Shown here one piece after another: positions 1-4,928 of a DNA stretch of 8,519 nucleotides. Source of the DNA: SIG402 sp045639045 (GTDB taxonomy: Bacteria; Bacillota; Clostridia; Christensenellales; Borkfalkiaceae). The position numbers were made by a program, and so were the translations under genes. Position 1 is the stretch's first letter, and every line of letters starts with the position of its first letter. Under the pieces are notes generated by a model. The model was not told the DNA's origin. It searched no databases and saw only the letters and a list, made by a program, of their open reading frames with translations. The stretch spans positions 1 to 8,519 of the forward strand of contig JAZUCI010000082.1 of the NCBI GenBank assembly GCA_045639045.1, given 5' to 3'.

Positions 1-203
1 GTTACCGTGGGGGCAACGCTGGGGGTTACCGTAGGCGTTACCGAAACCGAAGGCGCTACCGAAGGGGTATCGCCAGGGGTTACGGTAGGAATTACCGAAG
101 GTTTTGCATTGGTGGGCGATTTACAGCTACCACAAGCGGTAAGGGTAAATAAAATTCCCACACAAAGGATTAGGCTAAGGCTTTTTAATAAAAGTCTTTT
201 CAT
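1..203 (-). CDS. Lipoprotein with Pro/Thr/Ser/Val-rich linker, 5' end only
   Basis: This is the first 67 codons of a minus-strand gene that leaves the window at its left edge. The ATG at 203 is preceded at 5 nt by a strong ribosome binding site, TAGGAGAG (209-216). The start MKRLLLKSLSLILCVGILF is a typical lipoprotein signal peptide, followed by the lipobox L-T-A-C with the lipidated Cys at residue 24. The exported protein would therefore be anchored to the outer face of the membrane. After Cys24 comes a short GSCKSP stretch, then low-complexity sequence built from P-S-V, P-T-V and T-P units (residues about 35-67), which is probably a flexible linker holding the functional domain away from the membrane. 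That domain lies outside the window, so no function can be given. The gene starts 40 bp after mnmE with no terminator seen between, so co-transcription is likely. The open frame on the opposite strand here is a shadow of the repeats. Confidence 0.82.
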   Translation of the reverse strand, partial: MKRLLLKSLSLILCVGILFTLTACGSCKSPTNAKPSVIPTVTPGDTPSVAPSVSVTPTVTPSVAPTV

Positions 204-243
204 ATAGTCTCTCCTAATTATTTTTTCCAAAACGCGATGGGGG

Positions 244-1623
244 TTATTTCCCCACGCAAAATTTATTGAATATTTCGTTAATCACTTCTTCGGGGGCGGT
301 TGCGCCCGTAATTTCCCCAATGGCGCGCCACCCTTCTTCTACGTCCGCAGCGATTAAGTCGCAAGGCAAAAGGCCCACGTTTTTCGTTGCGTTTTCCAAT
401 AGGCCGATGGCCGTTTTTACCGCGTCGTAATGCCTACGTTCGGTTAAATAGCCCACTTCGGGGTCGGCTTTCCCCGATAAAGCAAAGGAAGAAAGGGCGG
501 TTTTCAGCTGTTCTACTCCATCCCCCGTTTTTGCGGAAAGGGTAAGGGCGGGAGCGCCGAAAATTGCGCTAATTTTTTCCACCGAAGATAGCACGTTCGG
601 TAAATCCGTTTTATTCAACACGATTACGTTCTTTTTGCCTTCTGCTTCGCGTTCGCGGAACACCGCAAGCAAAGTTTCGTCCTCCGCTTGCCAGTTTCCG
701 TCGGATAAAAAGATGGCGATATCCGCTTGGCTTGCCACTTTTTTGCTTAACGTTACCCCCATACGTTCTACCGTATCTTGGGTATCGCGGATACCTGCGG
801 TATCCGAGAACAAAAAGCGCACGCCTTGAATTTCGGTTTCCCCTTCTACTACGTCCCTAGTCGTTCCCGCAATTTCGGTTACGATGGCGCGTTCCCTGCC
901 GATTAAACGGTTAAGAAGGGAACTTTTCCCCGCGTTGGGCTTGCCAAGAAGGGCAACTTTTACCCCGTTTTTCACGAAACTGCCCGTTTGGTAGGTTTCG
1001 CTAAGGGCGGAAAGTTTTTGGGTGGCGGAAGTTAAAAAGGCGGTAATTTCCCCGTCCGTCAGCTCTTCCAAACCTTCTTCGGGGTAATCAATTTGCGCGT
1101 TTAGGCTGGCAAGGGCAAAGGTTAGGTCCTTACGCACCCCTTCTAACGCGTCGTACAACTTTTCGCGGTACAGGGAATAGCCTGCGGCAACACCCGCGCG
1201 GCTTTCGGCATGAATCATTTCAATCAACCCTTCGGAAGAAGAAAGGGAAAGTTTGCCGTTCAAAAAAGCGCGGCGGGTAAATTCCCCACGGCCTGCGGGG
1301 CGGCACCCCAGCTGAAAGGTTTTTTCCAACACCCCGCGCTGGATGGCAACGCCGCCGTGGCAATGAATTTCCACCACGTGTTCCCCCGTATAGCTTACGG
1401 GGGCGCGGAAGTATACCGCCATGCCGTAATCTTCAAACCCGTCCGCCAAAATAACGCCCGTATACATACGGAAGGGTTGAAAATCCGTTACCTTAATTTG
1501 CGCCGTAGGGCGAAACATTTGACTAAGCACGGCAAGGGGGTTTTCCCCGCTGATGCGGATAATTGCCACCCCACCCACGCCCGAAGGCGTAGAAATTGCC
1601 GATACGTTTTCCTGTAATACCAT
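244..1623 (-). CDS. mnmE: tRNA uridine-5-carboxymethylaminomethyl(34) synthesis GTPase MnmE
   Basis: MnmE (TrmE) is a cytoplasmic GTPase that works with MnmG to add the (carboxymethyl)aminomethyl group at C5 of wobble uridine 34 in certain tRNAs. The 459-residue length is normal for the family. The N-terminal folate-binding domain is seen in SAISTPSGVGGVAIIRISG (residues 8-26) and in the G-EFT-RAF-NGKL stretch (about 113-125). The G domain inserted in the helical region has all motifs: G1 GKPNAGKSS (227-235), G2 TTRD (254-257), G3 DTAG (274-277), G4 NKTD (337-340) and G5 SAK (363-365). The C-terminus FCVGK carries the family's conserved Cys, residue 456. The ATG at 1623 fits the family N-terminus. 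Upstream, AAGGGAAG could serve as a ribosome binding site, but it overlaps the -10 of the predicted promoter, so the transcript may be nearly leaderless. Neither mnmG nor the jag/yidC/rnpA genes often found beside mnmE are adjacent in the part visible. Confidence 0.98.
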   Translation of the reverse strand: MVLQENVSAISTPSGVGGVAIIRISGENPLAVLSQMFRPTAQIKVTDFQPFRMYTGVILADGFEDYGMAVYFRAPVSYTGEHVVEIHCHGGVAIQRGVLEKTFQLGCRPAGRGEFTRRAFLNGKLSLSSSEGLIEMIHAESRAGVAAGYSLYREKLYDALEGVRKDLTFALASLNAQIDYPEEGLEELTDGEITAFLTSATQKLSALSETYQTGSFVKNGVKVALLGKPNAGKSSLLNRLIGRERAIVTEIAGTTRDVVEGETEIQGVRFLFSDTAGIRDTQDTVERMGVTLSKKVASQADIAIFLSDGNWQAEDETLLAVFREREAEGKKNVIVLNKTDLPNVLSSVEKISAIFGAPALTLSAKTGDGVEQLKTALSSFALSGKADPEVGYLTERRHYDAVKTAIGLLENATKNVGLLPCDLIAADVEEGWRAIGEITGATAPEEVINEIFNKFCVGK

Positions 1624-1634
1624 TGCTTGCTTCC

Positions 1635-1663
1635 CTTATACCAACAAAAAATGCTTTCTTCAA
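1635..1663 (-). promoter_or_regulatory. Predicted sigma-A-type promoter of mnmE
   Basis: On the minus strand, TTGAAG (1658-1663) and TATAAG (1635-1640) are separated by exactly 17 bp. The -10 is preceded by TGG, giving an extended -10 (TGnTATAAG). It lies just after the pgi terminator, where a promoter for mnmE is expected. A transcript start about 7 nt past the -10 would fall near 1628, only about 5 nt before the ATG. The assignment rests on consensus match and context. Confidence 0.55.
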
Positions 1664-1665
1664 AT

Positions 1666-1689
1666 AAAAAGGGCTTTCGCGCCCTTTTT
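1666..1689 (-). terminator. Bidirectional intrinsic terminator after pgi
   Basis: A perfect 9-bp inverted repeat (AAAAAGGGC / GCCCTTTTT, arms 1666-1674 and 1681-1689) encloses a 6-nt loop, GCGAAA on the minus strand. A GGGC/GCCC stem is followed directly by a T run on either strand. It begins about 25 bp after the pgi stop codon and lies upstream of the mnmE promoter, so its natural role is to end pgi transcription. Confidence 0.85.
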
Positions 1690-1714
1690 ACTATATTAGA
1701 CTGTAAAATTTTAG

Positions 1715-3121
1715 TTAAATAATGTATTCCTTACGAAGGGCAGGCGCGCTATCCAATTCCGCCTTCTTCGCTTCGTAACCCGATTTGCCAAGCAGCGCGT
1801 AGGTTGCGTTTTTACCGTTTTCTACGCCGGGTTGGTTGTAGGTATCGATGTTCAACAGTTCGCCTGCAAACGCGGTTTGCATTTCGAATAAGTACAAAAG
1901 TTCACCCACCGAGTGCGCGTTTACTTCTTCTAGCGTAATGGTGTAGTTTAAGCGGTTTGCAACGGTAAGCGCGTAAGCGGTTGCCTTTTGTTCGGCGGTG
2001 ATGAGTTCGTTCATCGTGTGGCCGGATAAGAAGTGGATATCGGGGATATCTTGGCAACCTTCGGGAATTACCACCGTTTTGCGATAGTTTTTAACCGCAA
2101 GGAAGGTTACAACCTTATCGAAGGGCCCTTCCGCATACAGTTGCACTTGGGAGTGTTGGTCGGTAACGCCCAAAGATTTTACGGGAGTTTGCCCTACGAA
2201 CGCGGGGGCACCGTTTTTATGTACGGATTTACCAAGGCTTTCCGCCCAAAGTTGCGCGTACCAATCCGCAATATATTTTAAGCTATCCGTGTAAGGCATC
2301 ATAACGCCGATATTTTTACCGCGCGCCATTGCAACGTGTTGCAGGGCTGCAAGCATTAAGCCCATATTCTTTTTGTAGTCCGCTTCCTTACAATGTTCGT
2401 CCATTGCGCGCGCGCCCGCCAAAAGCTGGGAAATATCAATGCCAAGTACCGCCGCGGGAAGCAAGCCAACGGGGGAAAGTTCGGAGAAACGACCGCCTAC
2501 CCCATCCAAAATAGTGAAGCTTTTAAAGCCGTGTTCTTTTACCAATTTTACAAGGTTACCGCGCTTTGCATCCGTGGTAGCAATGATGTTATCCGCAAAT
2601 TTATCCCCTAATTTTGCCTTTAAAATTTCCGAAATTACCAAGTATTGCGCCATGGTTTCGGAAGTAGCGCCCGATTTGGTAATCACGTTAAAGCAGGTTT
2701 TTTCGGGTTCGATTACGTCCAAAAGCGCAACCATACGTTCGGGGTCTACGTTATCTTCTACGTAGAATTTGGGGCCGCCGCGTTTTTCCTTGGGCAGATC
2801 GTTATAATGCAAGTGGCAAAGGGCTTGGAATACCGCCGTGGGGCCAAGCGCGCTACCGCCGATGCCAAGAACTACGAAATATTCGAATTTTTCACGAATT
2901 TTTGCCGCGGTTTCCTTGATATCTTGCACGATGCCGTTTTCTTGATCGTAAATAATATCCATCCAGCCTTGCATACCCTTGCCGCGGTTTGCCTGTACCG
3001 TGTCAAACGCTTGCTTTAATTCGGGCTCGATAGCGGTGAAATCCGCGGGGGAAAAGCCTTCCTTTTCGCCGATGAATTCCTTCATCATATTGTTGTAATC
3101 TAAGGTTAACGTGATTGCCAT
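1715..3121 (-). CDS. pgi: Glucose-6-phosphate isomerase
   Basis: Phosphoglucose isomerase interconverts glucose 6-phosphate and fructose 6-phosphate in glycolysis and gluconeogenesis, in the cytoplasm. The 468 residues match the shorter Bacillota form rather than the ~550-residue proteobacterial form. Two sugar-isomerase lobes are visible: GIGGSALGPTAVF (86-98) and ITKSGATSETM (147-157) contact the phosphate. The family signatures are DGVGGRFSELSPVG (206-219) and a C-terminal one, ELLNIDTYNQPGVENGK (421-437). Likely catalytic residues are Glu294 in WAESLGK, His323 in TDQHSQ and Lys437. The frame stays open upstream to a GTG at 3163, but the ATG at 3121 has AAGGAGAG 7 nt upstream, and MAITLTLDYNN is a sensible family N-terminus, so I start there. 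It is divergent from the secreted-protein gene at 3207 and ends at a hairpin terminator, suggesting a single-gene transcript. Confidence 0.98.
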   Translation of the reverse strand: MAITLTLDYNNMMKEFIGEKEGFSPADFTAIEPELKQAFDTVQANRGKGMQGWMDIIYDQENGIVQDIKETAAKIREKFEYFVVLGIGGSALGPTAVFQALCHLHYNDLPKEKRGGPKFYVEDNVDPERMVALLDVIEPEKTCFNVITKSGATSETMAQYLVISEILKAKLGDKFADNIIATTDAKRGNLVKLVKEHGFKSFTILDGVGGRFSELSPVGLLPAAVLGIDISQLLAGARAMDEHCKEADYKKNMGLMLAALQHVAMARGKNIGVMMPYTDSLKYIADWYAQLWAESLGKSVHKNGAPAFVGQTPVKSLGVTDQHSQVQLYAEGPFDKVVTFLAVKNYRKTVVIPEGCQDIPDIHFLSGHTMNELITAEQKATAYALTVANRLNYTITLEEVNAHSVGELLYLFEMQTAFAGELLNIDTYNQPGVENGKNATYALLGKSGYEAKKAELDSAPALRKEYII

Positions 3122-3128
3122 AATAGGA

Positions 3129-3136
3129 CTCTCCTT
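3129..3136 (-). promoter_or_regulatory. Ribosome binding site that fixes the pgi start
   Basis: AAGGAGAG on the minus strand lies 7 nt before the ATG at 3121. It would fall inside the coding sequence if the longer GTG-initiated frame from 3163 were used, so it argues for the inner ATG. Confidence 0.8.
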
Positions 3137-3162
3137 ACATAAAATTTTTTTATTGATACACA

Positions 3163-3185
3163 CTAAACCGTGGCTAACGGTTTAG
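3163..3185. promoter_or_regulatory. Palindrome in the divergent pgi / secreted-protein spacer, possible operator
   Basis: A perfect 9-bp inverted repeat, CTAAACCGT (3163-3171) and ACGGTTTAG (3177-3185), encloses the 5-nt centre GGCTA. It sits in the 85-bp spacer between two divergent start codons. No T run follows on either strand in the right place, so it does not look like a terminator. A dimeric regulator site affecting one or both genes is the simplest reading, but a hairpin in a 5' leader is also possible. I found no convincing -35/-10 pair for either gene here. Confidence 0.4.
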
Positions 3186-3194
3186 AAAATGCCA

Positions 3195-3200
3195 TAGGAA
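3195..3200 (+). promoter_or_regulatory. Ribosome binding site that fixes the secreted-protein start
   Basis: TAGGAA ends 6 nt before the ATG at 3207. It directly abuts the in-frame TTG at 3201, leaving no room for initiation there, so the ATG is preferred. Confidence 0.6.
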
Positions 3201-3206
3201 TTGAAA

Positions 3207-3614
3207 ATGAAAAAATTGTTTTTATTCGCGTTTCCGTGCCTTGTGGCACTATTTCTTTTTTGCCCCCTTCCCTGCCACGCGAAGGCGGGAATACGGCTGT
3301 TTTTTTACGAAGCGGGAACAGATTTCCCCGTGAACGAAGTGCGGGTGATTCTCCCCGAAAAGCAACTGTGCCTTACCCTAAATTCGGGGGAAGTTTTGCC
3401 CGTAGAAAGCGCAAACGAAAGCGTAACTTTACTGCTGTTTAAGGAAGGCTACGCGGATACCGCCGTGTTTGGCTTTCCCTTAAACGGAAGGGATTACGCC
3501 AAGTACGCCTTATACCCTAAAAGCGAATTTTTACCCTACGTTGCCTACGCCGAAACCCCATGCGAAAAGGATATTTTATCCCTATTCAACGCGTATCGAA
3601 ATTGGGCGCAATAA
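3207..3614 (+). CDS. Small secreted protein of unknown function
   Basis: The only plus-strand gene of the window encodes 135 residues. The N-terminus MKKLFLFAFPCLVALFLFC is a signal peptide with two lysines and a long hydrophobic core. A likely signal peptidase I site follows PCHA (about residue 25). The cysteines there do not form a good lipobox, so a released protein is more likely than a lipoprotein. The mature part of about 110 residues is rich in short hydrophobic, beta-type segments (IRLFFYEA, EVRVILPE, VTLLLFKEGYADTAVFGFPL, YAKYALYP). This layout resembles small beta-sandwich modules such as carboxypeptidase-regulatory-like or prealbumin-like domains, but that is inference. I do not recognise a family. 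The gene is divergent from pgi and its stop codon touches the first 77-bp repeat. Codon use resembles its neighbours, and the ribosome binding site plus signal peptide make a real gene likely. Confidence 0.75.
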   Translation: MKKLFLFAFPCLVALFLFCPLPCHAKAGIRLFFYEAGTDFPVNEVRVILPEKQLCLTLNSGEVLPVESANESVTLLLFKEGYADTAVFGFPLNGRDYAKYALYPKSEFLPYVAYAETPCEKDILSLFNAYRNWAQ

Positions 3615-3691
3615 AGGCGACATAGTTGCAAGCAAGACGAGAACTTCCGCTTACGGAACTATAAGGGGTTAGAAACAAGCGATACAAGGCT
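3615..3691. repeat. 77-bp direct repeat, copy 1
   Basis: The unit begins AGGCGACATAGTTGCAAGCA and ends GCGATACAAGGCT. It matches copy 2 at 76 of 77 positions; the difference is G at 3636 against A at 3733. It starts right after the TAA stop codon of the secreted-protein gene. Inside, TTCCG (3645-3649) and CGGAA (3654-3658) can pair around a CTTA loop. ATAGTT (3622-3627) is complementary to AACTAT (3657-3662), so alternative folds are possible. Confidence 0.95.
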
Positions 3692-3711
3692 CTCTTATTC
3701 ACACAAACCCC

Positions 3712-3788
3712 AGGCGACATAGTTGCAAGCAAAACGAGAACTTCCGCTTACGGAACTATAAGGGGTTAGAAACAAGCGATACAAGGCT
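3712..3788. repeat. 77-bp direct repeat, copy 2
   Basis: This is the second copy of the unit, 97 bp downstream of the first and separated from it by a 20-bp unrelated spacer. With one mismatch in 77 bp, the duplication is recent or the sequence is being homogenised. The internal complementary segments of copy 1 are all kept. Confidence 0.95.
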
Positions 3789-3810
3789 TGCCTATTTACC
3801 TTACACAACG

Positions 3811-3849
3811 ATAAAGGCGGTTTAGAAGCGAGCAAGACAAGGAAGTCCG
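3811..3849. repeat. Diverged partial third copy of the repeat
   Basis: The stretch starting ATAAAGGCGG aligns without gaps to 3611-3649 (copy 1 plus its 4-bp left flank). About 29 of 39 bases are identical, including ATAAAGGCG and AGCAAGAC. Similarity fades after TCCG. The unit start, 3815, lies 103 bp after the start of copy 2, close to the 97-bp period of copies 1 and 2. By eye this is a decayed or distant copy. Confidence 0.55.
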
Positions 3850-3936
3850 AGTGATTTGGGGCGGAAGTATACTTTTCGTATTCGACGGTCCAAACCACGA
3901 CGGCTGACACAGTATTGCGACGCTTATAAAGCGCCG

Positions 3937-4530
3937 TTACAAGGGAGTGCGGGCAGAAAGAGCCTTCCCCAACGTCACCTCATCCGCATATTCTAATTCC
4001 GCACCGATAGAAACGCCTTGCGCTAAACGGGTTACCTTTACACCCAAGGGGCGCAAAATGCTTGCAATGTACATTGCGGTGGCTTCCCCTTCTACGTCCG
4101 GATTGGTTGCCATAATTACTTCCTTCACGTTCCCCGTACGGATACGCGCAAGTAATTCCTTAATGCGGATATCGTTGGGGCCTACCCCATCCATGGGGGA
4201 AATGGTACCGTGTAGTACGTGATATACCCCCGTGTAATCGCGTACCTTTTCCAAAGCGATTACGTCCTTGGGTTCCTTTACCACGCAAATGGTGGAAGCA
4301 TCACGGCGCTGACAAATTTCGCACACGTCCTTATCCGTGTAATTGCCGCAAACCGAGCAGTATTTTACCCGTTTTTTTGCAGCGATAATTGCTTCGGCAA
4401 AGGCGAGTGCCTCCTCCTCCGTCATATTGATTACGCGGTAGGCGTACCGTTGGGCGGTTTTACTGCCCACCCCGGGAAGTTTGGAAAATTCGTTCATCAA
4501 AGTCCCTATCGGCTCGATAAACACCGCCAT
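3937..4530 (-). CDS. recR: Recombination mediator protein RecR
   Basis: RecR works with RecF and RecO to load RecA onto single-stranded DNA at gaps during recombinational repair. The 197 residues are the usual length. The helix-hairpin-helix appears as LPGVGSKTAQRYA (18-30). A four-cysteine zinc site follows, CSVCG and CEIC (Cys58, 61, 70, 73). The Toprim domain begins ICVVKEPKDVIALEK (81-95, with Glu86) and continues through HGTISPMDGVGP (107-118) and TNPDVEGEATA (142-152). The ATG at 4530 is one base after the ybaB stop. The nearest ribosome-binding-like sequence is a GGGGG run in the end of ybaB, so translation is probably coupled to ybaB. It is the last gene of the dnaX-ybaB-recR series, and no classical terminator follows before the repeat island. 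Confidence 0.98.
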   Translation of the reverse strand: MAVFIEPIGTLMNEFSKLPGVGSKTAQRYAYRVINMTEEEALAFAEAIIAAKKRVKYCSVCGNYTDKDVCEICQRRDASTICVVKEPKDVIALEKVRDYTGVYHVLHGTISPMDGVGPNDIRIKELLARIRTGNVKEVIMATNPDVEGEATAMYIASILRPLGVKVTRLAQGVSIGAELEYADEVTLGKALSARTPL

Positions 4531-4531
4531 A

Positions 4532-4870
4532 TTACATTAATCCCCCAAGGCTGCCGAATTTACCCAATTTTTCTTCCGAAAGGGAATCAATCGCATCCGA
4601 AGCCGCGTTGTAAGCGGCAACGATTAAGTCTTCTAAAAATTCGATATCGTCGGGGTCGATTGCGTCCGGCTTAATGGAAATGGAAACCATTTCCTTTTTA
4701 CCGCTTAAGGTAATTTCCACAAGACCGCCACCAGCGGAGCCAACCACTTCGCTTTCTTCCAGTTCTTCTTGCGCTTGCTTCATTTCCTCTTGCAATTTTT
4801 GAATTTGTTTCATCATGGCGTTTTGTTGCTGCATACCGCCGCCAAAACCGCCCCTTCCGTTAAATGCCAT
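4532..4870 (-). CDS. ybaB: YbaB/EbfC family nucleoid-associated protein
   Basis: Small dimeric DNA-binding protein of the YbaB/EbfC family, found next to dnaX and recR in very many bacteria. It is thought to bind and organise DNA, but its exact role is not settled. The 112 residues fit the family. After a Gly-rich start comes a charged, Gln-rich helix typical of the dimer's tweezer arm (about 13-42, including QKLQEEMKQAQEELEE). The conserved core follows: GGGLVEITLSGKKEMVSISI (47-66) and the D-PDDIEFLEDLIVAAYNAA segment (72-90). The ATG at 4870 has AAAGGAGAT 6 nt upstream, one of the best ribosome binding sites of the window. Its stop TAA is separated from the recR ATG by one base. Confidence 0.95.
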   Translation of the reverse strand: MAFNGRGGFGGGMQQQNAMMKQIQKLQEEMKQAQEELEESEVVGSAGGGLVEITLSGKKEMVSISIKPDAIDPDDIEFLEDLIVAAYNAASDAIDSLSEEKLGKFGSLGGLM

Positions 4871-4884
4871 AGTTTTATCTCCTT

Positions 4885-4914
4885 TTCGCCAAGCGGCGAA
4901 TTTTTTATTTTTTT
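4885..4914 (+). terminator. Hairpin with U-tract facing the plus strand in the dnaX-ybaB spacer
   Basis: TTCGCC (4885-4890) and GGCGAA (4895-4900) form a perfect 6-bp stem with an AAGC loop. On the plus strand it is followed by TTTTTTATTTTTTT. This has the form of an intrinsic terminator for plus-strand transcription, yet all genes around it are on the minus strand. On the minus strand the T run becomes an A run before the hairpin, and the hairpin abuts the ybaB ribosome binding site. It might stop antisense transcription, or it may be only a leader hairpin for ybaB. Confidence 0.35.
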
Positions 4915-4928
4915 GGGGTAATCCCCGC

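Larger units (their letters stand above)
3615..3936. other. Non-coding repeat island between convergent genes
   Basis: These 322 bp lie between the stop of the plus-strand secreted-protein gene and the stop of minus-strand recR. They hold two near-identical 77-bp units, a diverged third unit start, and about 87 bp of unassigned sequence next to recR. A 71-codon minus-strand frame crosses most of it, but the two identical repeats are read in different frames (offset 97 bp), and no ribosome binding site or family motif supports it, so I treat the region as non-coding. No standard U-tract terminator for either flanking gene is evident, so the island itself may serve to end transcription. Confidence 0.6.

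Noticed and set aside
7..207. Plus-strand open frame with G-V-T repeats at the left edge.
   Set aside because: It is the complement of the Pro/Thr/Ser/Val linker of the lipoprotein gene, which has a strong ribosome binding site, signal peptide and lipobox on the minus strand.
3615..3849. The repeats as a CRISPR array or an insertion sequence.
   Set aside because: The units are 77 bp with only two good copies and a 20-bp separator, and there are no cas genes. No transposase, terminal inverted repeats or target duplication is visible.
3695..3910. 71-codon minus-strand open frame across the repeat island.
   Set aside because: It reads the two identical repeat copies in different frames, has no ribosome binding site or recognisable domain, and looks like a chance frame.
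3917..3937. Imperfect hairpin (CGCTT/AAGCG core) at the recR stop as a terminator.
   Set aside because: The stem has a mismatch, is only 5 bp uninterrupted, and is not followed by a T run on the minus strand.
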